A model generated the notes under the pieces. The model saw nothing but the letters and a program-made list of their open reading frames with translations. It ran no database searches and was not told the origin of the DNA. This document shows positions 1-5,221 of a stretch of DNA of 5,484 nt, piece after piece. Location of the stretch: positions 1-5,484 of the forward strand of contig QHPM01000212.1 in NCBI GenBank assembly GCA_003219095.1, given 5' to 3'. The stretch is from Verrucomicrobiota bacterium (GTDB taxonomy: Bacteria; Verrucomicrobiota; Verrucomicrobiia; Chthoniobacterales; UBA10450). The position numbers and the translations under genes were made by a program. Position 1 is the first letter of the stretch; each line of letters opens with the position of its first letter.

Positions 1-111
1 CGCGCGCATCGATAGCGCGCGATGCCGCCGCTTGAAGCTTGCCAGGTCAACCGCGAGGGCGATGAAAACGCCGATATGAAATGTGATCCAAAACCAAATG
101 CTCGTCGGCAC
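1..111 (-). CDS. TerC-family integral membrane protein, N-terminal fragment (continues beyond left edge)
   Basis: The minus strand is open from a GTG at 111 to the window edge, giving 37 residues that begin MPTSIWFWITFHIGVF. Residues 4-26 form one hydrophobic helix ending in an ALAVDLASF segment (Asp22 inside the membrane part), followed at once by the basic stretch KRRHR and then LSMRA. This order (Trp-rich start, helix with an LAxDL-type Asp, F-x-R basic turn, then S-x-R-A) matches the start of TerC/Alx-type proteins, multi-helix membrane proteins linked to tellurite resistance and, in characterised members, to manganese or other metal export. Start choice: GTG 111 is the first plausible start that puts the helix at the N-terminus; no Shine-Dalgarno site precedes it, and the only alternative in frame is a TTG at 147. 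The gene is divergent from the long greA gene. The family is assigned by eye from a short fragment, so a different multi-helix family is possible. Confidence 0.62.
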   Translation of the reverse strand, partial: MPTSIWFWITFHIGVFIALAVDLASFKRRHRALSMRA

Positions 112-124
112 GGCGGCAACCGTT

Positions 125-170
125 TCACGTTGCGTGGAAGGCCGCAATCCGAAACACCAGGCGCACCTCC
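125..170 (-). promoter_or_regulatory. Possible leader ORF with strong Shine-Dalgarno site upstream of the TerC-family gene
   Basis: On the minus strand GGAGGTG (170-164) stands six bases before a GTG (157-155). That GTG opens a ten-codon frame (VFRIAAFHAT) ending at TGA 127-125, 13 bases before the GTG start of the TerC-like gene, in another frame. This is the best Shine-Dalgarno match near the gene, yet it serves the short frame rather than the main one. It could be a translated leader that couples or regulates the downstream start, or chance. No riboswitch consensus was recognised here. Confidence 0.25.
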
Positions 171-219
171 AATTTTCTCTCGCGCGCCGGAACCTTTTTC
201 GTAGGGTGAACGACCTCGA

Positions 220-2100
220 ATGGATTCTGAGTTGGAAAAGCTGGTCGAATCAGGAAAGTTGACGACAAAAGCGGCCGAGCAATTGGAGCGATTACGCCCC
301 GGCTCATTTTGTCTGCACAAAAGTTGGGGATTCGGGCAGGTGGCGGAGTGGAATCTGTTGCTCAATCAGATCGTGATCGATTTCAAAACCAAGGCCAGGC
401 ATCCGATGCAGCTCGCTTACGCCGCGGAAAATCTGACCCCGATTCCGGCCGGCCATTTTCTCGCGCGCAAAGTAAAAGAGCCAGATGCAATCAAAGCGCT
501 CTTAAAATCGGATCCAGCGGCAGTCGTTCGCAACGTCCTGGAAGGGTTCGATGGCAAAGCCACACTCGCTCAGATCAGCGAGGTGCTGGTGGGCGATTTG
601 TTCACCGAAGCGGAATGGAAGCGGTGGTGGACGAGCGCGAAGAAAGCGATGAAGAGCAGCGGTTATTTTTCGGTCCCGGCAAAGAAATCGGAGCCGATCG
701 CATTGCGCGCCGAGCCAGTCTCGCGTGCGGACGAGCTCCTGACATTTTTTAACCAGACTCGCCAGTCTAAAGAGCAGGCCGCGGCACTCGATCAGATCAT
801 TAAGTTCCACCACGAATTTAATGATCCGAAAACGCAATTGCAGCCGATCGTGGAAAGAATCGAGAATACCGCTGCGCAGAATCAGAAATTGCATTCCCCC
901 CTTACCTTCGAGCTTGTCCTGGCACGAGACGAATTGCTCCAGCGCGCTCCGGATTTGAAGATCACGCGGCCCGAACTCACGCTCGAGCGTTTAATTTCAG
1001 AAGAGGAATCGCGTCTGCCCGAGATTCTTCCGAAACTTCCCTCAGCCAAAGAGCGGCGGGTTTTGCAAGCTCTGCCACGGGCGCTCGGCGATGCCTGGAC
1101 AAGGCGCGCCTGGCAAATGATGGCGTCGAACAATCCCCGGCTCGTTCCACAAATTCCAAAGATTTTCGCCGAGAATGGGAAAATTGATGAGCTGCGGATG
1201 TTGTTGGAACGCGCCGTGCGCGAACACTCCGCCAGCAGCGAAATGATGGTCTGGCTCTGCCGCGAACGCGCTAATTGGCCGGAGCTCATTACGCCGGAAA
1301 TTCTGCCGGCGATCTTATCCGCGATTGAACGCGATCAGCATAACGAAGCCTCACGCTCGTCCCGTTTGCGCGATCTGTTGCTCGATGATCGTGAGCTCAT
1401 CGGTGATATTTTCAGGAACTCCGAGGTCGGCGCCGCGCGCGACATAATGCGCCGCTTATTGCTTACTCCGGTATTCGACAACTTGACCAAACGTTCGCTT
1501 ATGGCGCGCGTGATCAAGTTATATCCGGAGCTGGAAAGCATGGCGACCGGGGGGCAGCCGGAAGAAAGAACGGAAACGCTCATTGTTTCCTGGAGCAGCC
1601 TGCACAAAAGGCGGGAGGAATACGAAGAGACCGTGAACAAGAAAATTCCTGAGAATTCGAAGGAGATTGGGGTGGCTCGTTCTTACGGCGATCTGCGCGA
1701 AAATTTCGAATTCAAAGCGGCTAAGCAAATGCAAGCCGTTCTAATGCGGCGCAAGTCCGAGCTCGAACAAATGCTGCACCGCGCTCGCGGGACCGATTTT
1801 TCCAATGCCGACACTTCCCAGGTTTCCATCGGCACAATCGCTACATTGCGCGATGTGGAGTCGGCGCAGGAAGAACCTTATACTATTCTTGGCGCCTGGG
1901 ACGGCGACCCCGAGCGTAACATCATTTCCTATCAAACCGCAATCGGGCAGGCCTTGCTCGGCAAAAAACGCGGCGAACGCGTGACCCTCAACACCGATCA
2001 TGGCAGTGCCACCTACGAAGTGATAGCGATCGAGCCCGCGCCCGTCGATGTCGCGCCTGCCCCGGTCGAAGATCAGGGCGTCGCGCTGGGGGCCGGATAA
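220..2100 (+). CDS. greA: Long GreA-type transcription elongation factor with N-terminal extension
   Basis: This 626-residue protein ends in a complete GreA/GreB module (about residues 455-606). The coiled-coil part contains ARSYGDLRENFEFKAAKQ (486-503), with the acidic tip residues Asp491 and Glu494 in the GDLRENxE motif that positions Mg2+ for transcript cleavage in the RNA polymerase active site. The FKBP-like C-terminal domain follows (VSIGTIATL from 535, then ALLGKKRGERV at 578-588). Ordinary GreA has about 158 residues, so some 450 residues are extra. Residues 27-76 look like a small SH3/Tudor-type barrel (HKSWGFGQV, then IVIDF and a closing LTPIP). Residues 77-450 are mostly charged and helical, without a motif I can name. 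Long GreA proteins of this plan are known in Chlamydiae and other PVC bacteria. The tail after 606 is Ala/Pro/Val rich. The start at 220 fits the domain plan; only a weak AGGG lies upstream. The 3' end overlaps the convergent gene by 28 bases. Confidence 0.88.
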   Translation: MDSELEKLVESGKLTTKAAEQLERLRPGSFCLHKSWGFGQVAEWNLLLNQIVIDFKTKARHPMQLAYAAENLTPIPAGHFLARKVKEPDAIKALLKSDPAAVVRNVLEGFDGKATLAQISEVLVGDLFTEAEWKRWWTSAKKAMKSSGYFSVPAKKSEPIALRAEPVSRADELLTFFNQTRQSKEQAAALDQIIKFHHEFNDPKTQLQPIVERIENTAAQNQKLHSPLTFELVLARDELLQRAPDLKITRPELTLERLISEEESRLPEILPKLPSAKERRVLQALPRALGDAWTRRAWQMMASNNPRLVPQIPKIFAENGKIDELRMLLERAVREHSASSEMMVWLCRERANWPELITPEILPAILSAIERDQHNEASRSSRLRDLLLDDRELIGDIFRNSEVGAARDIMRRLLLTPVFDNLTKRSLMARVIKLYPELESMATGGQPEERTETLIVSWSSLHKRREEYEETVNKKIPENSKEIGVARSYGDLRENFEFKAAKQMQAVLMRRKSELEQMLHRARGTDFSNADTSQVSIGTIATLRDVESAQEEPYTILGAWDGDPERNIISYQTAIGQALLGKKRGERVTLNTDHGSATYEVIAIEPAPVDVAPAPVEDQGVALGAG

Positions 2101-2342
2101 TCCGGCGGCGTTCTTGGCTCCGCTTCTTTGCGATTCAATGCCGAGAGCAGCAGCCAGATCAAACCAAAGGTTACCATGCTGACGGCGAAGATGGTTGCGA
2201 TCCATTTTGCTTTTAGGTTTCGCTGAACTTTTCGGCCCGCCAACATCGCCGCCAGGAAGATAAGAGTCGCGGCCGCCGCGAAATAAAATCCGCTATTAAT
2301 TTTCTGCCCATCAAGCGCCGTCATGAAAATGCGGGCTAGCAT
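2073..2342 (-). CDS. Small hypothetical membrane protein with two transmembrane helices
   Basis: The 89-residue product is not one I recognise. It has two clear hydrophobic segments, about residues 19-36 (FYFAAAATLIFLAAMLAG) and 45-67 (from AKWIATIFAV to LLLSAL). They are joined by a short, strongly basic loop, GRKVQRNLKAK, so the positive-inside rule puts the loop in the cytoplasm and both ends outside. The tail after residue 70 is Pro/Glu rich. Two starts are possible, ATG 2342 and ATG 2324 (Met7); neither has a Shine-Dalgarno site. The -10-like TATTAT just upstream would leave almost no leader for the first, which favours the second. The last 28 bases overlap the convergent greA-type gene. 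The clean helix-loop-helix pattern supports a real gene, but no function can be proposed. Confidence 0.6.
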   Translation of the reverse strand: MLARIFMTALDGQKINSGFYFAAAATLIFLAAMLAGRKVQRNLKAKWIATIFAVSMVTFGLIWLLLSALNRKEAEPRTPPDYPAPSATP

Positions 2343-2611
2343 CGCGCTGCTTTATAATAGGGTTCCAGCTTTTGGCTAGTCGGAAAATTCAGAGCCATGG
2401 ATGCATCCGCTGTACCGGTGACCGTGCCGTTTGCATCTTCCAGTCTCCCCTTGCAGATATCTCTCTAGCACGAGCATCGGTTAGATAGTCCCGCGCCGCG
2501 CGAATCGAGTATGACTAGCGACGCTACAGTCTCTTCTGGGGGAGCGCATGCGTCCCAGATTCGTTGGTGAACGCGGCTCCTTGTGCGAGGCCGAATGAGC
2601 CGCACTCCTTT
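2343..2611. other. Intergenic stretch without a supported gene
   Basis: Both strands were read for coding and RNA signals. The open frames here are short, lack domain-like composition and have no Shine-Dalgarno site. The only structure seen is an imperfect palindrome at 2536-2558 (CTGGG and CCCAG arms around the self-complementary CGCATGCG). No tRNA, riboswitch or insertion-sequence end was recognised. Confidence 0.5.
2354..2383 (-). promoter_or_regulatory. Candidate promoter for the small membrane protein gene
   Basis: On the minus strand a TATTAT (2359-2354) lies 18 bases after CCGACT (2383-2378), which matches the -35 consensus TTGACA only in the central GAC. Transcription would begin about four bases before ATG 2342, or about 22 before ATG 2324. 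The -10 element is good and the -35 poor, so this is tentative. Confidence 0.25.
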
Positions 2612-2652
2612 GAAAATTAAAAGATCGCCGGGCGTGATTAAAACACCCGGCG
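2612..2652 (-). terminator. Rho-independent terminator of the small secreted protein gene
   Basis: Read on the minus strand, CGCCGGGTGT and ACGCCCGGCG (2652-2626) pair as a 10-bp stem with one G-U pair and a seven-base loop. AT then a T-rich run, CTTTTAATTTT, follows. It lies 34 bases past the stop codon of the gene ending at 2687. Confidence 0.8.
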
Positions 2653-2686
2653 ATACAGCTAACGAGACTTGGATGCCATCCCAAGC

Positions 2687-3004
2687 TTATGACTTGGGCG
2701 AGGCAGCGGGGCTGGCTTTTTCTTTCTTCGTTCCTTTCTCACCCTTAGCCGCCTTCACTTCCACCTCCTTCGCGGTCATGGTATAGGTTATGGTCACCTT
2801 GTCGCCGACTTTGACGTCGCCGGTGACTTTGGTGTTGGAATCGCGATCGAGTTCCCAACGGTCCTTCCCCTTTTGCACCGTGATCATCGAATCGTTTACT
2901 TCCAACACTGGCCCGGTCACCTGGTAGGTTTTGGCCCCGGCAAACGCCAGGCCGCTTAGCATCAGGCTCGCCGCCGCGATCAAACTAAATATTTTTATTT
3001 TCAT
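2687..3004 (-). CDS. Small secreted protein, paralogue of the gene at 3822-4130
   Basis: The 105-residue product starts MKIKIFSLIAAASLMLSGLA, a typical Sec signal peptide with likely cleavage after LAFA (residue 22). The mature part is a compact beta-rich domain: GAKTYQVTGPV, SMITVQKGKDRWEL, then VKVGDKVTITYTM. The pattern (G-x-V, short strands, K-V-G-D-K-V) is that of small OB/SH3-like extracytoplasmic domains such as DUF5666-type proteins; that likeness is by eye. The tail is Lys/Ala/Ser/Pro rich (KAAKGEKGTKKEKASPAASP) and probably disordered. An ATG at 3055 would add 17 residues before the signal peptide. I chose 3004 because the paralogue starts at the equivalent place; neither gene has a clear Shine-Dalgarno site. 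A strong terminator follows at 2612-2652. Location is probably periplasmic; function unknown. Confidence 0.78.
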   Translation of the reverse strand: MKIKIFSLIAAASLMLSGLAFAGAKTYQVTGPVLEVNDSMITVQKGKDRWELDRDSNTKVTGDVKVGDKVTITYTMTAKEVEVKAAKGEKGTKKEKASPAASPKS

Positions 3005-3195
3005 AAGTTGATCGATTAGACGGCTCGGGCGGAATCTATTCAAGGGTTTTTGCACATGGGCCCTTCTGCGCCAGCAAGGCTTAAAGGCCTCGGAAAACTA
3101 TGGTTATTATTATGGGAAAAGCGAGGATCGGCGGTTTGCTCAATCCAGCCACGTTGTTTTCGCCTTTCAGCGTGCTTTGCGGCCGGCAATGGGCG

Positions 3196-3225
3196 AAAAA
3201 CGGGAACATAGGCGTTTCGCCTGTT
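3196..3225 (-). terminator. Possible weak intrinsic terminator after the propeller remnant
   Basis: On the minus strand AACAGGCG, loop AAA, CGCCTATGTT forms a stem with a two-base bulge, followed three bases later by TTTTT. It begins 22 bases past the TAG of the propeller remnant. The bulge and the offset T-run make it weak. A competing pairing exists between 3192-3198 (GGCGAAA) and 3215-3221 (TTTCGCC). Confidence 0.35.
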
Positions 3226-3247
3226 GATTCCTATCAGCCGCGCCTCA

Positions 3248-3631
3248 CTATTCCGTCGGCTTTGGCAACACTTCGATCGGAACCGTATAGATATTTCCAA
3301 GGCCGTTCAAAATCGAGCGCGACTTCTGCTCGAACTCCGTCATCGTCCACGGTTTCGTCCGTTGCTCCGTTCCCATTCCACGCTCACTCGTAAAAATAAG
3401 CCGCCTGCCGTCAGGCGTGAGCCGCGGGCTGTACTCCCGTGCTGGAGTGTTGATCGCGGTCACCGGTAGCGGCGCGCTCCAGGTCCCATCTCGATTGTAA
3501 CTGACGTAAATGTCGGAGCTGCCGACTGAATCCGGTCGGTTGAATGCGCCGATGAGAAGAAATTTCTCATCCGGGGAAACGAAAGCTTCACAGGATTTGT
3601 CTGATAAAGGCCAGGTCCGGCTCGGACTTTG
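3248..3631 (-). pseudogene. TolB/PD40-type beta-propeller protein, C-terminal remnant without start codon
   Basis: The minus strand is open from just after a TGA (3634-3632) to TAG (3250-3248), 127 residues. The frame holds two successive WD40-like (PD40) repeats. The first has EAFVSPDEKFLL then SSDIYVSYNRDGTWSAP. The second has REYSPRLTPDGRRLIFTSER then GLGNIYTVPIEVL close to the C-terminus. Such S-P-D-G-K/R-x-L-x-F repeats form the propeller of TolB-like proteins, usually secreted and several hundred residues long. The only ATG/GTG/TTG before the second repeat is a GTG at 3463, inside the fold, so no intact protein can be made. The 5' part is absent and the frame breaks into a palindrome-rich stretch (3611-3801). 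A frameshift into another reading frame upstream was considered, but no propeller motif was seen there. A sequencing error remains possible. Confidence 0.68.
3615..3627. repeat. 13-bp palindrome, copy A (GTCCG-AGC-CGGAC on minus strand)
   Basis: Five-base arms flank a three-base loop. It is identical to the palindrome at 3756-3768, and the pair share a little flanking similarity (GCCA on one side). This copy lies in the last readable codons of the propeller remnant, just inside the point where its frame ends. Confidence 0.6.
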
Positions 3632-3678
3632 TCAAATGAGACGCGCTCTATGTTCGGTAGTGTCGGCCGGCTGGAGGT

Positions 3679-3705
3679 TGTAGCTGCCGCTATCTTCAGC
3701 GGCGG
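3679..3705 (-). repeat. Palindrome with GCTACA tail, divergent relative of the rRNA-spacer repeats
   Basis: On the minus strand GCCGCT and AGCGGC (3703-3686) form a perfect 6-bp stem with loop GAAGAT, followed by AGCTACA ending at 3679. The spacer repeats at 5070-5315 likewise end in a stem followed by CTACA or TTACA. Here the loop is longer, one base (A) is added before GCTACA, and the orientation is opposite. The relationship is plausible, not proven. Confidence 0.4.
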
Positions 3706-3720
3706 AAAAATGGATGCAAT

Positions 3721-3741
3721 GTCACGTTACTGTAGCGTGTC
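3721..3741. repeat. Near-perfect palindrome in the cluster upstream of the propeller remnant
   Basis: CACGTTAC (3723-3730), a single T, then GTAGCGTG (3732-3739) match as an inverted repeat with one G-T position. It also contains a GTAGC, the complement of the GCTAC seen in other repeats of this window. The loop is too short for a stable RNA hairpin, so a DNA-level role or chance is more likely. Confidence 0.35.
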
Positions 3742-3755
3742 GCGCCGAAATGCCA

Positions 3756-3768
3756 GTCCGGCTCGGAC
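3756..3768. repeat. 13-bp palindrome, copy B (GTCCG-AGC-CGGAC on minus strand)
   Basis: Identical to the copy at 3615-3627 and 141 bases from it, in the same orientation as judged by the asymmetric loop. Together the two copies bracket the palindromes at 3679-3705 and 3721-3741. Confidence 0.6.
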
Positions 3769-3781
3769 CGCCCTAATATCT

Positions 3782-3801
3782 GGACACGACGGCGCGTGTC
3801 C
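3782..3801. repeat. Hairpin downstream of the second small secreted protein gene
   Basis: GGACACG (3782-3788) and CGTGTCC (3795-3801) form a perfect 7-bp stem around a six-base loop. It begins 20 bases past the TGA of the gene ending at 3822. No T-run follows on the minus strand, so it is not a standard intrinsic terminator, though it could protect the mRNA 3' end. Confidence 0.5.
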
Positions 3802-3821
3802 CTCCACGTTTTCGTTATAAA

Positions 3822-4130
3822 TCAGGGCGAGGAGGTTGGATTGGGCGAACTTGGTTCCGCCGCGGTAGAGCTCGCCTCCACTTTGGTCGCGCTCATCACA
3901 TAGGTAACCGTAACTTTCGCGCCAACTTTGAGATCGGCCGAGCCCTTTGTCGTGGCAGGATCGATATCAATTTCGAATTTCTCCGCGGCCTTTTGCACTG
4001 TCACCATGCTTCCCGTAGCGGCTACCACCGTCCCAGTGATCTGATAAGTCTTCGCCCCGGCGGCGAGTGTTACTCCGCTGAGGATCAAATTTGCTACCGC
4101 AACTGAGCTGAGTGCCATTTTCATTTTCAT
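3822..4130 (-). CDS. Small secreted protein, paralogue of the gene at 2687-3004
   Basis: The 102-residue product opens with MKMKMALSSVAVANLILSGV, a Sec signal peptide with likely cleavage near TLA (residue 23). The mature domain repeats the plan of its neighbour: GAKTYQITGTVV, GSMVTVQKAAEKFEID, then LKVGAKVTVTYVMSATKVEA. Roughly half the positions in this domain are identical to the paralogue, with GAKTYQ, TVQK and KVG in common. The tails differ: this one is Ser/Pro/Thr/Ala rich rather than Lys rich, so the charge has changed while the fold is kept. No Shine-Dalgarno site precedes ATG 4130; a TAAAAT at 4172-4167 is a possible -10 without a good -35. The role is unknown; a small periplasmic or surface protein is likely. 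The pair most simply arose by local duplication, with the propeller remnant now between them. Confidence 0.76.
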   Translation of the reverse strand: MKMKMALSSVAVANLILSGVTLAAGAKTYQITGTVVAATGSMVTVQKAAEKFEIDIDPATTKGSADLKVGAKVTVTYVMSATKVEASSTAAEPSSPNPTSSP

Positions 4131-4172
4131 GCAGTCAATTACGAGCCAGCCAAAGCGCAGCGCAAGATTTTA

Positions 4173-4188
4173 GAAGATGTCGATCTTC
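4173..4188 (-). terminator. Possible weak terminator hairpin between the ferritin and small secreted protein genes
   Basis: On the minus strand GAAGAT, loop CGAC, ATCTTC forms a perfect 6-bp stem, followed by TAAAATCTTG. The stem is AT-rich and the tail holds few T residues, so termination would be inefficient. The same TAAAAT could instead be a -10 element for the next gene. Confidence 0.25.
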
Positions 4189-4256
4189 CTGCCGACCGCG
4201 CGCGCGTCTTTCCGATTTGACGATGTAACGCTTTTAACGATTCAATGCGACGCCGG

Positions 4257-4769
4257 TCACTCCTTCGGCGGTTCCGGCATTGTTCGGACACCGACTCGTG
4301 CCAGGTACTCATCCGCCTGGAGAAGATCATTCCCCGCGCGCTCGACGATCTTTAGCAAATTATCCATCGAGGAGACTTCCTCGAGCTGCTCGGTCAGGAA
4401 CCACTGGAGGAAGTTAATCGTGATGTAATCGTTTTGCTTTCGCGCTAATTCCACCAGGCCATTGATTTGCTGGGTCACGTGAATTTCCTGGTCGAGCGAC
4501 AACTTCACCGCGTCGCGTGCCGTCTTGAATTTGGATTTCGGCGCATCGATCGCCGGAATCATCACTCGCCCGCCGGCATCGACCACGTACTTGATGAAAC
4601 GCAACGCATGACCTTTCTCTTCCTCTGCCTGCTGGAAAAAATGCTGCGACAATTGGGGCAAAGCCTCCGCCGCGAAGTGCGCTGCAATCGCGTAATACTG
4701 CAACTCCGCGCTAAATTCGTAGCCTATCTGTTCGTTGATGGCATCGATCACTTTTTGACTCGTTAGCAT
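4257..4769 (-). CDS. ftnA: Bacterial non-haem ferritin, iron storage
   Basis: The 170-residue protein is full length for bacterial ferritin, which forms a 24-subunit cytoplasmic shell that oxidises Fe2+ and stores it as a mineral. The ferroxidase residues are all present by comparison with E. coli FtnA: Glu18, Tyr25, Glu51 and His54 (EEEKGH), Glu95 (LDQEIHVTQQIN), Gln128 and Glu131 (NFLQWFLTEQLEE). The third iron site (Glu50, Glu127, Glu130) is kept too. There is no Met at the position expected for a bacterioferritin haem ligand, and QWFLTEQ is typical of FtnA. A good Shine-Dalgarno site (AAAGGA, 4781-4776) lies six bases before ATG 4769. The gene starts only 68 bases past the T-run of the rRNA terminator. 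No convincing promoter or Fur box was seen in that gap. A perfect 6-bp hairpin with a short T-poor tail (4173-4188) lies downstream. Confidence 0.95.
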   Translation of the reverse strand: MLTSQKVIDAINEQIGYEFSAELQYYAIAAHFAAEALPQLSQHFFQQAEEEKGHALRFIKYVVDAGGRVMIPAIDAPKSKFKTARDAVKLSLDQEIHVTQQINGLVELARKQNDYITINFLQWFLTEQLEEVSSMDNLLKIVERAGNDLLQADEYLARVGVRTMPEPPKE

Positions 4770-4837
4770 GGAAAATCCTTTCGCTGATTCTTTCTCTTAC
4801 CGCATGAGTTCGAGGCGCTCAATCAATGATTGTGAGG

Positions 4838-4873
4838 AAACAAAACGCCCGATTTGGTTTCCCAAAGCGGGCG
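4838..4873 (-). terminator. Strong rho-independent terminator of the rRNA operon
   Basis: On the minus strand CGCCCGCTTTGG (4873-4862), tetraloop GAAA, and CCAAATCGGGCG (4857-4846) form a 12-bp stem with one C-T mismatch. TTTTGTTT follows directly. The GNRA-type loop and long GC-rich stem make it very stable. It starts eight bases past the 5S 3' end and separates the rRNA operon from the ferritin gene. Confidence 0.93.
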
Positions 4874-4880
4874 CTTTGTT

Positions 4881-4993
4881 CTGGCGACGTCCTACTCTCG
4901 CACGACCTTTCGTCGCACTACCATCGGGGCTGCAGCGTTTCACTGCCGTGTTCGGAATGGGAACGGGTGGTGCCACTGCGCGATGATCACCAG
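4881..4993 (-). rRNA. rrf: 5S ribosomal RNA
   Basis: The minus strand shows the 5S landmarks in order: the 5' strand CTGGTGAT, GCGCAGTGGCACCACCCGTT, CCCATTCCGAACACGG, AGTGAAACGC, CCGATGGTAGT, GAGAGTAGG and the 3' strand GTCGCCAG. The two ends pair as helix I, which sets the limits; total length is about 113 bases. It is the last gene of the rRNA operon, downstream of 23S. Confidence 0.95.
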
Positions 4994-5050
4994 AGTGCGG
5001 AGCCGCACTGGCGGTTTCGCTGCTGTCGCAGCGACGCAAGCGCGAAGCCG
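4994..5050 (-). repeat. Hairpins flanking the 5S 5' end
   Basis: AGTGCGG (4994-5000) and CCGCACT (5003-5009) are exact inverted repeats touching the mature 5S 5' end. Next, 5012-5020 pairs with 5042-5050 over nine bases with one wobble. A perfect 7-bp stem, TCGCTGC with GCAGCGA (5017-5034, loop TGTC), competes with it. These may serve 5S processing. Confidence 0.55.
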
Positions 5051-5069
5051 ACTCTCTGGAGACATTCCT

Positions 5070-5093
5070 CCGCGGTCAGCGACCGCGGCTACA
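5070..5093 (+). repeat. GCTACA-tailed palindrome, copy 1
   Basis: Arms CCGCGGTC (5070-5077) and GACCGCGG (5081-5088) pair perfectly over 8 bp with loop AGC; tail CTACA follows. Loop and tail match copy 3, while both arms differ from it at matched positions. Confidence 0.75.
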
Positions 5094-5118
5094 AAATTTT
5101 CGAAAGAACATGATTTCC

Positions 5119-5149
5119 AATCGGCAATCGCAAATCAAAAATCGGCAAT
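5119..5149. repeat. Pair of AATCGGCAAT direct repeats
   Basis: The ten-base unit occurs at 5119-5128 and 5140-5149, 21 bases apart, with a degenerate AATCGCAAAT overlapping the first. It is AT-rich compared with its surroundings. No function is evident. Confidence 0.5.
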
Positions 5150-5193
5150 TACTTGTGCTTCTCTGATATCTACACACAGGTTTTCGAAAAGTT

Positions 5194-5215
5194 TCCCGAA
5201 AGCTTCGGGGTTACA
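5194..5215 (+). repeat. GCTACA-tailed palindrome, copy 2 (variant)
   Basis: Arms CCCGAA (5195-5200) and TTCGGG (5204-5209) pair perfectly around loop AGC, with an extra T-G pair at the base (5194 and 5210). The tail is TTACA instead of CTACA. The arm sequence is largely different from copies 1, 3 and 4, but loop and layout are the same. Confidence 0.65.
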
Positions 5216-5221
5216 ACTTTT

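Noticed and set aside
2..20. Near-perfect palindrome GCGCGCATCGATAGCGCGC
   Set aside because: It lies in the TerC-like coding sequence and can be explained by codon use in GC-rich DNA; only one copy was seen.
22..204. 60-residue plus-strand frame beginning MPPLEACQVN
   Set aside because: It is antisense to the TerC-like fragment, which has a clear transmembrane and basic-turn pattern; the plus-strand product has none.
112..219. Manganese (yybP-ykoY) riboswitch ahead of the TerC-like gene
   Set aside because: The leader was read for the conserved motifs of that class and they were not found.
309..1734. Several open frames of 60-147 codons inside the greA-type gene on both strands
   Set aside because: They are shadows of the long gene in a GC-rich region and show low-complexity Arg/Ser-rich products with no recognisable domain.
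3629..3820. 63-residue plus-strand frame over the palindrome cluster
   Set aside because: It follows the repeats, lacks a Shine-Dalgarno site and has no domain-like pattern.
4467..4766. 99-residue plus-strand frame antisense to ferritin
   Set aside because: The minus-strand ferritin is complete with all metal ligands; the antisense frame has no features of its own.
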